Assembly (NCBI RefSeq): GCF_030317115.1
Contig: NZ_JASZYF010000003.1
Coordinates: forward strand, 310,001-374,000
Direction: 5' to 3'
DNA length: 64,000 nt
DNA from: Variovorax gracilis
GTDB taxonomy: Bacteria; Pseudomonadota; Gammaproteobacteria; Burkholderiales; Burkholderiaceae_C
Under the pieces are notes generated by a model. It saw nothing but the letters and a program-made list of their open reading frames with translations, had not been told where the DNA came from and did not search any database. How positions within the stretch are numbered: the first letter of the stretch is position 1; each line of letters starts with the position of its first letter. Position numbers and translations under genes: made by a program. Shown here piece after piece: positions 15,343 to 23,909 of the stretch.

Positions 15343-18300
15343 ATGGCGACGGAAGCTTCCACCGAGCCGACTCCCGCTGCGCCGCCGGTTCGCCGCTCGT
15401 TCGGCCGCCGCGCATTGCGGGCCTTCGCGTGGGGCGTGACGGGACTGGTGATCCTGGTGCTCGCGCTCGCGGCGGGCGCGTGGTGGTGGCTGGGTACGAA
15501 CGAATCGCTGGCATTTGCCCTCGCGCGCACCGCGCGCTATCTGCCCGCCAGCCAGACGCTGGAGAGCCGCGACGTCTCCGGCTCGCTGCGCGCGGGCGGA
15601 CGCATCGGCTGGCTGCGATGGCAGAGCGAGAGCCTCGCGGTCGAGGTGACCGACGTCCGCATCGGCTGGCAACTCGCGCCATTGCTGCGGCGCAGGGTCG
15701 TACTCGGCGAGGTGCACGCAGGCCAGGTGCTGATCGAGCAACGCGGCGAGCACGAGGACAAGCCGGTCGAGCCGCTGGAGCAGATCGTGCTGCCGGTGGA
15801 GATCGAAGTCCCGTTCCGCATCGACGACCTGCGGTGGGCCGGTCCACCGGCCTTGCAGGCGACGATGCTCGCCGGCAGCTACCGCTATGCCGACTCGCAC
15901 CACCTGCTCGACATCGAGGGCGTGGACATCGCCGACGGCCACTACGGCGCGAAGCTCAAGCTGCAGGGCCCGGCGCCGATGGCGATCGACGCGTCCATGA
16001 ACGGCCGCGTGCGCGCGACGCTCGCCACGGACCGCAACATCGACGTGCTGGCCGAAGCCAGCGTGAAAGGCAACCTGGCGGGCGCCGATGCGCGCATTGC
16101 CGTGGCTGCGCACCTGCAGCCCGTCGAGCAAAGCGCAGAACCGCCGATGCGCGCGCAAGTGCAGGCGAACATCGCGCCATGGCAAGCGCAGCCCGTGATC
16201 GACGCCAAGGCCGAACTCGAGAACGTCGACCTCGCCCGCCTCTGGCCCGAAGCGCCGGCCACGCAGCTCACCGGCGAGATCGAAGCCGGCCCCGACACCA
16301 CGGTCGGCGCACTGGGCTGGAAGGCAAGCGCCGACATCCGCAACGCGCTGCCCGGCCCGTGGGACACCGGAAAGCTGCCGGTCGAGCAGGTCGAGGCGCG
16401 CGCTACTTTCGACGGCACGAACTGGACGCTGCCCGGGGCCACCGTCCATCTGGGCGGCGGACGCATCGAGGCCGAAGGCAACTGGAGCCCGGCGCCCGCC
16501 CCCTGGCAAGCGCGCGCCACCGTGCGCCGCGTGCAGCTCGGCGCGCTGCACACGCAGCTCGCCGGCGCACCGGTGACCGGCACCGTGAAGGCAGACCAGC
16601 AAGGCGAGGCACTGCGCTTCGATGTCGCTCTGCGGGCGGAGGGCGGCGCCGGCAGCCGGGAGTCGCACGGACTCCGGCTGGAACGCGCCCAGGCGCAGGG
16701 CCAGTGGAAAGACAAGGTGCTCGACCTGCGCACCCTGCGCATCGAGGCGCAGCGCGCCAGCCTCGACGGACGGCTGCAGGTGCTTGTCGACGAACAGGCC
16801 GGCAACGGCAACCTGAACCTCGTCGTGCCGGGCGGCACGGTGCAGGTCCAGGGACGGATCGCGCCCGCCACCGGCAACGGGCAGATCCGGGCCCAGGTCG
16901 ACGACGCCGGCGCGATGCAGGCGTGGATCGAAGCCCTGCCCGAGTTGGGCAACCCGTTCGGTGGCGCGACCGTGCAGGGCAACGCGCGGCTCGACGCCAC
17001 CTGGCAAGGCGGATGGCAGGCCGTCCAGCGCCGCATCCAGAACGCGAACGAACCACCCGCGCGAGGCGCCGCCGAGCCGACGCTCCAGGCGACATTGACC
17101 GTGCCCAAGCTGGACCTGCGGCTTCCGCCCGCCACCGCCGCCGAGAGTGCCACCGCCATTGCCTTCAACGGCGTGCGCGCGGAGTTGTCGGGCAGCCTGG
17201 GGCAGGCCACCCTGGCGCTGAAGGGCGAGGCGACGAGCGGCACGCGGAAGGTCACCCTCGACACGCGCGGCAGCGGCGGCATCGAACGCGAGAACCAGTG
17301 GCGCGCCGCGCTCGCCAGCCTCCACCTTCAGGCGCACGACAGCACGCGCCCCGGCCCCTGGACCGTGGAACTGAGCCGCGCCGTCAGTGCCAAGATCCGC
17401 AACATCCCCGGCGCCAGTCCACGGCTCGAGGTCGAAGCCTCCGCTGCGGCCGCCACGCTGCGCGGTCCACTGCCCGGCACGGTCCAGGTCGACTGGGAGC
17501 CGCTGCGCTTCGGCCGCAGCGGCGCGGAGCCCAACCCCGCATACCGCGTCCAGTCGAAGGGCCGGATGCAAGGCTTGCCCATGGCGTGGGCCGAAGCCTT
17601 CGGTGAAGGCAACGCGCTCGCCCAGGTCGGCTTCAGCGGCGACCTGGTGTTCGACGGCGACTGGGACATCGACGCCGGCGACACCCTGCGCGCCGGCGCC
17701 CGCCTCACGCGCAAGAGCGGCGACCTCCGCGTGCAGGCCGGCGAAGCCGCGCTGGTCACGCGCATCACCAGCCACGGCACCGGCACGGCCAGCGAACGCA
17801 CCATGGACGCGGCCGGCCCCGGCGCCAGCACCCCTGCCGGCTTGCGCCTGGCCGAACTGAAGGTCGATGCCGAAGGCGACACGGTGCGCGCCAATCTCGC
17901 CTGGGACAGCGACCGCGCCGGCGAAATCCGCATCGACGCCAGCACGCGCGTGCAGCAACGCCAGGGCGGCTGGCAATGGGCGTCCGATGCGCCGCTGGCC
18001 GGCCACGTCGTGGCCCGCATGCCCAACCTGGGCGTCTGGTCGATGCTCGCGCCGCCCGGCTGGCGAATCGCCGGCACGCTGCAGACCGATGCCACGCTGT
18101 CAGGCAGCCGCACCGAGCCGCGCTGGAGCGGCACGCTGAACGCCGACCAGCTCGCCGTGCGCGCGCTGGTCGAGGGCCTGGACCTCCGCGACGGGCGCCT
18201 GCGGGCCAAGCTCGAAGGCAACCGTGTCGAGATCAGCGAATTCACCCTCAAGGGCGGCGCCGGCAGCCAGACCCGCATCCCGGGCCAGAGCGGCAATCTG

Positions 18301-19407
18301 AGCACCGCCGCCAGCGAGGCGTCGAGGGACGGCGGCACGGTCTCCGCACGCGGGGATCTCTCCTGGGGTTCGGCCCCAGCCCCCGGCGCCGGCACCGGAA
18401 TCCGCATGTCCGTGCAGGCCCAGCTTCGCGCGCTGCGCGTGCTCGTGCGCGCCGACCGCCAGGTCACGCTTTCGGGCGACGTACAGGCACGGCTCGAAAG
18501 CGGCCAGTTCACCGTGCGCGGCGACCTCCGAACCGATCGCGCCGTCATCATCCTGCCCGAGCAGACCGCCCCCAGCCTTGGCAGCGACGTGGTGGTGCGC
18601 TCGGCCGCCATCGACCGCGAGGCCGCCGAGGAAGCAGAGCGCAGCGCAGCGGCCAATCAGGCGGAAGTGGCGAAGGCCCAGACCGCGAAACCGCCGGACA
18701 TCGCAGTGAATTTCGACCTCGGCAACGACTTCGCCGTGCAGGGTCGCGGCGTCATCACGCGGCTCGAAGGCAAGCTCGACATCCGAAGCACCGCGCTGAA
18801 TGCGCCGCCCCGACTCACCGGCGAGGTTCGCACTGTCAGCGGCCAGTACCGCGCCTACGGGCAGCAGCTCACCATCGAGACCGGCATCGCCCGCTTCAAC
18901 GGCCCCTTCGACAACCCGCAGCTCGACATCCTGGCGATCCGCCCCAACATCAGCCAGCGGGCCGGCGTCGCGATCACCGGCACCGCGCAATCGCCGCGCG
19001 TGCGGCTGTACTCGTCGCCGCAGCTCTCCGACCAGGAAACGCTCTCATGGCTCATGCTCGGCCGCGCATCGGCCACCAGTGGCGGCGAATCGATCATCCT
19101 GCAACAGGCCGCGCTGGCGCTGCTCGGCGGCCTGGGCAGCGGCGGCACCGGCGGCGGGCTGGCGAGCCGCTTCGGACTCGACGAAATCGGTTTCAGGGGA
19201 CCGGGTGGCAGCGGCGAAGTGCGCGACTCGGCCGTCACCGTCGGCAAGCGCCTCGCGAGAGACTTCTACATCACCTACGAGCGCAGCCTGGCCGGCACCT
19301 TGGGCACGCTGTTCATCTTCTACGACCTGACCCGCCGCCTCACCTTGCGCGCCCAGGCCGGCCAGCCCAGCGGCGTCGACCTCATCTACACGATGCACTT
19401 CAACTGA
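15343..19407 (+). CDS. tamB: TamB, inner-membrane-anchored AsmA-like bridging protein
   Basis: Protein of 1354 residues with one N-terminal membrane anchor (about residues 26-50, FAWGVTGLVILVLALAAGAWWW). A very long periplasmic region follows, made of repeated short beta-strands (beta-taco fold), and the C-terminal DUF490/TamB domain (about 980-1354) ends in LRAQAGQPSGVDLIYTMHF. TamB spans the periplasm and, with TamA, takes part in outer-membrane protein insertion and anterograde phospholipid transport. Length is close to the E. coli protein (1259). The gene follows tamA by 5 bases. Confidence 0.93.
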   Translation: MATEASTEPTPAAPPVRRSFGRRALRAFAWGVTGLVILVLALAAGAWWWLGTNESLAFALARTARYLPASQTLESRDVSGSLRAGGRIGWLRWQSESLAVEVTDVRIGWQLAPLLRRRVVLGEVHAGQVLIEQRGEHEDKPVEPLEQIVLPVEIEVPFRIDDLRWAGPPALQATMLAGSYRYADSHHLLDIEGVDIADGHYGAKLKLQGPAPMAIDASMNGRVRATLATDRNIDVLAEASVKGNLAGADARIAVAAHLQPVEQSAEPPMRAQVQANIAPWQAQPVIDAKAELENVDLARLWPEAPATQLTGEIEAGPDTTVGALGWKASADIRNALPGPWDTGKLPVEQVEARATFDGTNWTLPGATVHLGGGRIEAEGNWSPAPAPWQARATVRRVQLGALHTQLAGAPVTGTVKADQQGEALRFDVALRAEGGAGSRESHGLRLERAQAQGQWKDKVLDLRTLRIEAQRASLDGRLQVLVDEQAGNGNLNLVVPGGTVQVQGRIAPATGNGQIRAQVDDAGAMQAWIEALPELGNPFGGATVQGNARLDATWQGGWQAVQRRIQNANEPPARGAAEPTLQATLTVPKLDLRLPPATAAESATAIAFNGVRAELSGSLGQATLALKGEATSGTRKVTLDTRGSGGIERENQWRAALASLHLQAHDSTRPGPWTVELSRAVSAKIRNIPGASPRLEVEASAAAATLRGPLPGTVQVDWEPLRFGRSGAEPNPAYRVQSKGRMQGLPMAWAEAFGEGNALAQVGFSGDLVFDGDWDIDAGDTLRAGARLTRKSGDLRVQAGEAALVTRITSHGTGTASERTMDAAGPGASTPAGLRLAELKVDAEGDTVRANLAWDSDRAGEIRIDASTRVQQRQGGWQWASDAPLAGHVVARMPNLGVWSMLAPPGWRIAGTLQTDATLSGSRTEPRWSGTLNADQLAVRALVEGLDLRDGRLRAKLEGNRVEISEFTLKGGAGSQTRIPGQSGNLSTAASEASRDGGTVSARGDLSWGSAPAPGAGTGIRMSVQAQLRALRVLVRADRQVTLSGDVQARLESGQFTVRGDLRTDRAVIILPEQTAPSLGSDVVVRSAAIDREAAEEAERSAAANQAEVAKAQTAKPPDIAVNFDLGNDFAVQGRGVITRLEGKLDIRSTALNAPPRLTGEVRTVSGQYRAYGQQLTIETGIARFNGPFDNPQLDILAIRPNISQRAGVAITGTAQSPRVRLYSSPQLSDQETLSWLMLGRASATSGGESIILQQAALALLGGLGSGGTGGGLASRFGLDEIGFRGPGGSGEVRDSAVTVGKRLARDFYITYERSLAGTLGTLFIFYDLTRRLTLRAQAGQPSGVDLIYTMHFN

Positions 19408-19431
19408 ACTGGTAAAGTTGCGGCCGCTCTC

Positions 19432-19506
19432 GTCCTCGTAGTTCAATGGATAGAACGGGGTCCTCCTAAGACTCAGATACAGGTTCGATTCCTGTCGAGG
19501 GCACCA
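19432..19506 (+). tRNA. tRNA-Arg (anticodon CCT)
   Basis: A cloverleaf can be drawn by hand. The acceptor stem GTCCTCG/CGAGGGC carries one T-G pair. The D arm is GTTC/GAAC, and the anticodon stem is GGGTC/GACTC around the loop CTCCTAA with CCT in positions 34-36. The T arm contains GGTTCGATTCC, and CCA is encoded at 19504-19506. It reads AGG codons. It starts 24 bases after tamB. Confidence 0.95.
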
Positions 19507-19602
19507 AGGACCCGATTCACGGCGTCTGACCGAGCAGCAGAAACCCCGCACCCCAGCCTGAAGCAGAGACGACGATCTCACGCGGGCCATGGAGACACGA
19601 CG

Positions 19603-20619
19603 ATGCACGCAGTTCCCGACGATTCACTGACCGGCGCCCGCTTCACGCGACGTCGGCTCGTCCAGGCCGGAGGCGCCTTCGGCCTTGCCGGGCTCCTCCC
19701 GACACTGGCATCGGCCCAGGCCACCTGGCCGACCAAGTCCGTGCGTTTCGTGGTCCCCTTCGCCCCCGGCGGAAGCTCCGAGATCGTCGCCCGCTCCACC
19801 GCCGCAGAGCTGTCCAACACCCTCGGCCAGAGCGTCTACGTCGACAACAAGCCGGGCGCCGCGGGCAACATCGCGATGGCGGAGGTCGCACGCAGCGACG
19901 ACCAGCACACCATCATCCTCGGCCACATCGGCACGCTGGCGGTCAATCCGTACATCTTCGACAAGCTGCCGTACGACCCCAACAAGGACTTCAAGCCCGT
20001 CAGCCTGCTCGCGAAGGTACCGAGCCTGTATGTGGTGCATCCCGACGTGCCGGCCAGGAATCTCACCGAGTTGATCGCCTACGCCAAGTCCAAGCCCGGC
20101 AAGCTGAGCTATGGCTCCGCAGGCAACGGCAGCGCCGGCCACCTTGCCTTCGAGTATCTGAAGATGACCTCGGGCATCTTCATGCTGCATGTTCCCTACC
20201 GGGGCACGGGCCCCATGCTGACCGACCTGCTGTCCGGCCGGCTGGATGCCTCGGCGATCGGGGCGGCGGCCATCATTCCCTTCATCAAGTCGGGCAAGGT
20301 GCGCTGCGTCGCGACCGGTTCGGCCCAACGGCTGCCGCAGTTGCCCGATGTCCCCACCGTGGCGGAACAAGGCTTCCCCGGCTTCGAGATGACGCAGTGG
20401 TACGGGATGCTCGCCCCGGCGAGCATGGCGCCGGCGAACGTGGCGAAGCTTTCCGCCGAAACGATGAAGGCCGTCCGCTCGCCCGCTGCGATGGAGCGGC
20501 TTCGCGGTGACGCCGCCGAAGCCATCGGCGGAACGCCGGAGCAGTTTGCCCAGTTCATCGCGTCGGAACAGGCGCGCTGGAAAAAGGTGATCGCGCGGGC
20601 CAACATCAAGCCGGACTGA
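19603..20619 (+). CDS. Bug/TctC-family solute-binding protein
   Basis: Periplasmic binding protein of 338 residues of the Bug (Bordetella uptake gene) family, which is hugely expanded in Burkholderiales and delivers carboxylated solutes to tripartite tricarboxylate transporters. Family marks: FVVPFAPGGSSEIVAR after the signal, VDNKPGAAGNIAMAEVA, SYGSAGNGSAGHLAFE and VPYRGTGPMLTDLLSGR. The N-terminus RFTRRRLVQAGGAFGLAGL fits a Tat-type signal peptide. No membrane subunits lie nearby, as is common for these orphans. The ligand is unknown. Confidence 0.92.
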   Translation: MHAVPDDSLTGARFTRRRLVQAGGAFGLAGLLPTLASAQATWPTKSVRFVVPFAPGGSSEIVARSTAAELSNTLGQSVYVDNKPGAAGNIAMAEVARSDDQHTIILGHIGTLAVNPYIFDKLPYDPNKDFKPVSLLAKVPSLYVVHPDVPARNLTELIAYAKSKPGKLSYGSAGNGSAGHLAFEYLKMTSGIFMLHVPYRGTGPMLTDLLSGRLDASAIGAAAIIPFIKSGKVRCVATGSAQRLPQLPDVPTVAEQGFPGFEMTQWYGMLAPASMAPANVAKLSAETMKAVRSPAAMERLRGDAAEAIGGTPEQFAQFIASEQARWKKVIARANIKPD

Positions 20620-20720
20620 CCGCAATTCACGGCAGGCGCGGGAATTCCTTTCCGGCTCCGGGAAGCTCCTGAGCCGTTCTTCGGTTGCCTGGACGGGCCA
20701 TGCCCTAAAATCGTCGGCAC

Positions 20721-21071
20721 ATGCCCCGCTGGCTCGCCGCCTCTTTCATCGCTTTCGTACTGTCTTGCTTCGGTTTCGCGGCCGTTGCCCACAGTTCGAC
20801 GCATGCGCTCGATCACTGCAGCGCCAGCCTGGCGCAGGTACAGCACGACTTGTCGCCCAGCAGCGATACGCCGCTGGACGACGCCGAGGACGCATCGGCG
20901 GCGCAGGACGAAGTCAGTTCCGGCTGCACCGAGGCCGCAGCGGGCGGGTTTCACGCCTTTATCGCGATCCATGCCTCCCAGCCGGTACCGCAGCCGGCCA
21001 TGAGCGCCACGCCCTCACCCTTCCTCGCGCAGCCCAAGCGGCCTCCGCGCGACCACGCCTTCATTCTCTAA
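20721..21071 (+). CDS. Small secreted protein, unknown function
   Basis: Protein of 116 residues with an N-terminal signal peptide (PRWLAASFIAFVLSCFGFAAVA), then a short mature part with two cysteines, an acidic middle (LDDAEDASAAQDE) and a His/Pro-rich tail ending RPPRDHAFIL. Proteins of this look precede RND metal-efflux operons in some betaproteobacteria, but none follows here, so metal binding is only a guess. The ATG at 20721 is the first in the frame. The 100-base gap upstream holds no other gene. Confidence 0.6.
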   Translation: MPRWLAASFIAFVLSCFGFAAVAHSSTHALDHCSASLAQVQHDLSPSSDTPLDDAEDASAAQDEVSSGCTEAAAGGFHAFIAIHASQPVPQPAMSATPSPFLAQPKRPPRDHAFIL

Positions 21072-21181
21072 GGCTCGCCGCCTCGAGAGCCCTTCGGCTC
21101 CCCGCCTCTCGATGCGAGCGCTCTGCATCGCCGCGTCCGCGCGCCCCGATGCGCCCCCTGTCCCAATTGAAAGAATCTCCG

Positions 21182-21718
21182 ATGCGTCTAACCACCAAGG
21201 GCCGCTTCGCCGTCACCGCCATGATCGATGTGGCACTCCGGGGCCGTACCGGCCCGGTCAATCTCTCCTCCATCAGCCAGCGCCAGCGTATTTCGCTGTC
21301 GCACCTGGAACAACTCTTCGCCAAGCTGCGCCGCGACAAGCTGGTCGAATCGACGCGCGGGCCGGGCGGCGGCTACTCGCTGGGCCGGAAGGCCGCCGAT
21401 ATCACCGTGGCGCACATCGTCCTGGCCATCGACGGCGACGTCGATCAGGCGTCCAGGCCGCTGGACGACGTCCCGGGCGCCGTGAAGCGCTGCACCACGG
21501 ACGAGCTCTGGGCCTCGGTCAATCGCCGGGCGATCGAGTTCCTGGAATCGGTCACGCTCCAGAGCCTGGTCGACGAGCAGATCGCGATGGGCATGCTGAT
21601 CGAGCGCGAACGGCCGCTGCGCGCGCCCGCCGTCGCTCCGGCCACCCGGCCGCCGCTTCGGGTGAACGCCCCGAACTCCGTCTTTGCCCTGGGGGCGATG
21701 CTGGCCAAGCGTTCCTGA
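21182..21718 (+). CDS. Rrf2-family transcriptional regulator lacking the IscR cluster ligands
   Basis: Regulator of 178 residues with the Rrf2 winged helix: MRLTTKGRFAVTAMIDVAL start, recognition region ISLSHLEQLFAKLRRDKLV, and wing STRGPGGGYSLGR. IscR binds a [2Fe-2S] cluster through three cysteines and a histidine in a loop before CLTHALW. Here that loop is short (DVPGAVKRCTTDELW), with one Cys left and Asp in the place of the His, so cluster binding is unlikely. The isc genes that usually follow iscR are absent. A C-terminal extension of about 40 residues is Pro/Arg-rich. The ATG at 21182 starts the conserved N-terminus. Confidence 0.87.
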   Translation: MRLTTKGRFAVTAMIDVALRGRTGPVNLSSISQRQRISLSHLEQLFAKLRRDKLVESTRGPGGGYSLGRKAADITVAHIVLAIDGDVDQASRPLDDVPGAVKRCTTDELWASVNRRAIEFLESVTLQSLVDEQIAMGMLIERERPLRAPAVAPATRPPLRVNAPNSVFALGAMLAKRS

Positions 21719-21789
21719 GCGCTGCAAGGGTTTCCGGCGCGCCGGGGCGCGTATCGTGTGGACTTGAACATCCGCACACGCACCCCTGC

Positions 21790-22854
21790 ATGACCGCCCG
21801 CAACACCCCGCCACCGCACGGCCTCGCGGTTCTCATCGGTCGTTTCCAGCCCTTTCACAATGGGCACCTGTCATTGCTGAAGCTTGCACTCGAGGCGGCG
21901 CCGCGCGTGGTGGTGGTGATCGGGTCGGCCTTCCAGGCGCTTTCGCCCAAGCATCCCTTCAACTGGCAGCAACGGGCGGAAATGATCCGCAACGCGGTGC
22001 CCGAGGCCGATCGCCTGCGCTTGAGCTTTGCGCCGGTCCGCGACTATTTCGACGAAACGCGGTGGGTCGACGCCGTGCGTCGCGAGGTCGCGCACGCGTG
22101 GGCCGGCGACCATGCCGCGCCCTCTTCGCGCTCGATCGCACTCGTCGGCCATTTCAGGGATGCGACGCGGGAATATCTCCGTGCCTTCCCGGACTGGACG
22201 CTGCTCGCCGCCGACGGCGTGCCGCTGCGTCGCGCGAGTGCGATGCGCGATGCACTCTTCGCTGCGCCGGCAGCGGCCCTGACCGAACTTGCCGGCGAAT
22301 TGCCGGCGGGCACCGTCGAGTTTCTCCGCGGGTGGAGCGCGTTGCCCCAGTTCGAGCCGCTCGCGCAGGAGGCCGAACTGCTCAGGCAGTACGAGGCCTC
22401 CTGGGCCGCGGCGCCCTATCCGCCGGTGCTGGTCACGGTCGATTGCGTCGTGAAATGCCGGGACAGGGTGTTGCTGATCCGGCGCGGACAGACGCCGGGC
22501 AAGGGCCTCCTGGCTGTTCCGGGCGGCTTCCTCGAGCAGCGCGAAACCACGCTGCAGGCTGCCCTTCGCGAGTTGGAGGAAGAAACGCACCTCGCGCTGC
22601 CGCCCGACGCCCTGCGCGCCTGCCTGAAAGCCACGGACGTGTTCGACCAGCCCGATCGCAGCGCGCGCGGACGCACCATCACGCACGGCCATTTCTTCGA
22701 TCTGGGCGAGCGCGACCTCCCTGGCCTGCAGGCGGACGACGATGCCGCAGCAGCCGAATGGACACCCGTTTCCGATCTGTGTGGTCGCGAAGACCGCTTC
22801 CTGGACGATCATTTCCAGATGCTCGACCACTATCTCGGACTGCTCCAGCGCTGA
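21790..22854 (+). CDS. nadM: Bifunctional NMN adenylyltransferase / Nudix hydrolase
   Basis: Protein of 354 residues with two domains. Residues about 12-180 form a nucleotidyltransferase of NadM type (GRFQPFHNGHLSLL with the HXGH site, and HPFNWQQRAEMI), which makes NAD from NMN and ATP. Residues about 215-350 form a Nudix domain, with the box starting GGFLEQRETTLQAALRELEEET, which cleaves ADP-ribose or related NAD breakdown products. This is the NadM-Nudix fusion known from cyanobacteria and many proteobacteria. It is often beside nadV; no nadV is seen here. The Rrf2 gene ends 71 bases upstream. Confidence 0.9.
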   Translation: MTARNTPPPHGLAVLIGRFQPFHNGHLSLLKLALEAAPRVVVVIGSAFQALSPKHPFNWQQRAEMIRNAVPEADRLRLSFAPVRDYFDETRWVDAVRREVAHAWAGDHAAPSSRSIALVGHFRDATREYLRAFPDWTLLAADGVPLRRASAMRDALFAAPAAALTELAGELPAGTVEFLRGWSALPQFEPLAQEAELLRQYEASWAAAPYPPVLVTVDCVVKCRDRVLLIRRGQTPGKGLLAVPGGFLEQRETTLQAALRELEEETHLALPPDALRACLKATDVFDQPDRSARGRTITHGHFFDLGERDLPGLQADDDAAAAEWTPVSDLCGREDRFLDDHFQMLDHYLGLLQR

Positions 22855-22959
22855 GACAGCCTGTAGGCAGGGGACCACGCCGTCCCCTTGCCTTCTCCGG
22901 CATCGGGCGCCACGGCGCTTGACTAAGGTGAGTTCACACACACCAACCGGAGACCCACC

Positions 22960-23037
22960 ATGAAAAGCATCATCCTTTGGCTCTGCGGCGTTCCGCTCGT
23001 GGTGATCATCGGCCTGAAGGTCTTCGGCGTCCTCTGA
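22960..23037 (+). CDS. 25-residue hydrophobic membrane peptide
   Basis: Very short frame encoding MKSIILWLCGVPLVVIIGL plus KVFGVL, a single membrane-spanning helix with a Lys near each end. A GGAG site lies 7 bases before the ATG, and a strong intrinsic terminator stands 50 bases after the stop. It therefore looks like a complete small transcription unit or the last gene after nadM. Tiny one-helix proteins commonly modulate membrane enzymes or respond to stress, but no role can be assigned. Confidence rests on ribosome-binding site, hydrophobicity and terminator, not on homology. Confidence 0.55.
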   Translation: MKSIILWLCGVPLVVIIGLKVFGVL

Positions 23038-23087
23038 GCAACGACGGAGCAACGATTCCTCCTCCCGGCGCTACCCGGCGCCGTTAC

Positions 23088-23115
23088 ACAGCGCCTTTCG
23101 GGGCGCTGTTTTTTT
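23088..23115 (+). terminator. Rho-independent terminator
   Basis: Eight-base-pair stem ACAGCGCC/GGCGCTGT (23088-23095 and 23102-23109), loop TTTCGG, followed by a run of T to 23115. It ends the rightward nadM / small peptide unit just before the convergent plsC gene. Confidence 0.9.
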
Positions 23116-23127
23116 GGGCTCTCCGGA

Positions 23128-23871
23128 TTACTTGAGTTCGCGGCGCAGCGCCTGGACGTCGGCATGCAGGCTCTTCGCCCACGTGCGGCGATCGCGTCCC
23201 TGCGAGGACTGGGGCTCGCCGAATCGCACGATCGCCAGGAGCGGTGGCGCCTTCACCGTGTTCCATACCGAGGCCAGCAGGTTGTCGTCGCCGATGTAAC
23301 GCGGCGCATGACTCGTTTCACCCGTTGCGGCGTCCGCAAAGCGCAGCGCGGCCGGCTGAACCGGCGCGCCGGATGAGATGGCCGCCTGCAGCAAATTGGC
23401 ATGGAAAGGCAGCAAGCCGTGGCCGTCGCCGGTCGTGCCTTCGGGAAAGACCGCCATCACATCGCCCTCGCGCAGCGCCTCGGTCATGTGATGCACCACG
23501 CGCACGGCGTCGCGGCGCCGCTCACGCTCTATATAGAGAGTCCCGGCGCCGGTCGACAAGGTGCCGATCACCGGCCAGTGCCGCACCACCGACTTGGAGA
23601 CGAAGCGCACATGGCGCGCCGCATGGATCGTGAGGATGTCCAGCCACGACAGGTGGTTGCACACAAGGAGCAGCGGACCGCGGTCGGGCGGCGTGCCCTG
23701 CACCGTCAGGCTGATCCCCATCAGGTTGAGCATGCGCTCGGACCACTGTTGCACGCACTCCTCGCGCTCCGGCGGCGACATGCGCGGGAACTTCGCGCGG
23801 ATGGTCCACCATCCTGCAAACACATGCACAGTCGCGCGCAACAGCTTCAGGCTCGCGGACAGGGCGTGCAT
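23128..23871 (-). CDS. plsC: 1-acyl-sn-glycerol-3-phosphate acyltransferase
   Basis: Membrane-associated acyltransferase of 247 residues. The catalytic HX4D motif is NHLSWLD and the substrate-binding motif is FPEGTTGDG, in the order and spacing of PlsC. It converts lysophosphatidic acid to phosphatidic acid in phospholipid synthesis. An N-terminal hydrophobic stretch (LKLLRATVHVFAGWW) suits membrane attachment. It is the last gene of the leftward yqgE-ruvX-pyrR-pyrB-pyrC' string, 38 bases after pyrC'. Some relatives act as lyso-ornithine-lipid acyltransferases (OlsA), so substrate specificity is not certain. Confidence 0.87.
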   Translation of the reverse strand: MHALSASLKLLRATVHVFAGWWTIRAKFPRMSPPEREECVQQWSERMLNLMGISLTVQGTPPDRGPLLLVCNHLSWLDILTIHAARHVRFVSKSVVRHWPVIGTLSTGAGTLYIERERRRDAVRVVHHMTEALREGDVMAVFPEGTTGDGHGLLPFHANLLQAAISSGAPVQPAALRFADAATGETSHAPRYIGDDNLLASVWNTVKAPPLLAIVRFGEPQSSQGRDRRTWAKSLHADVQALRRELK

Positions 23872-23909
23872 GCAGTCGGTTTCTCGATTTGCCCGTTGGC
23901 CTGCCCGCG

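Noticed and set aside
15280..18006. Open frame of 908 codons opposite tamA/tamB
   Set aside because: Same GC effect; the tamB frame has the membrane anchor and DUF490 C-terminus and abuts tamA.
19432..20619. Integrated island next to tRNA-Arg
   Set aside because: No integrase, no duplicated tRNA end and no change in base composition near the tRNA.
21182..21718. IscR proper
   Set aside because: Two of three cluster cysteines and the ligand His are missing and no isc genes follow.
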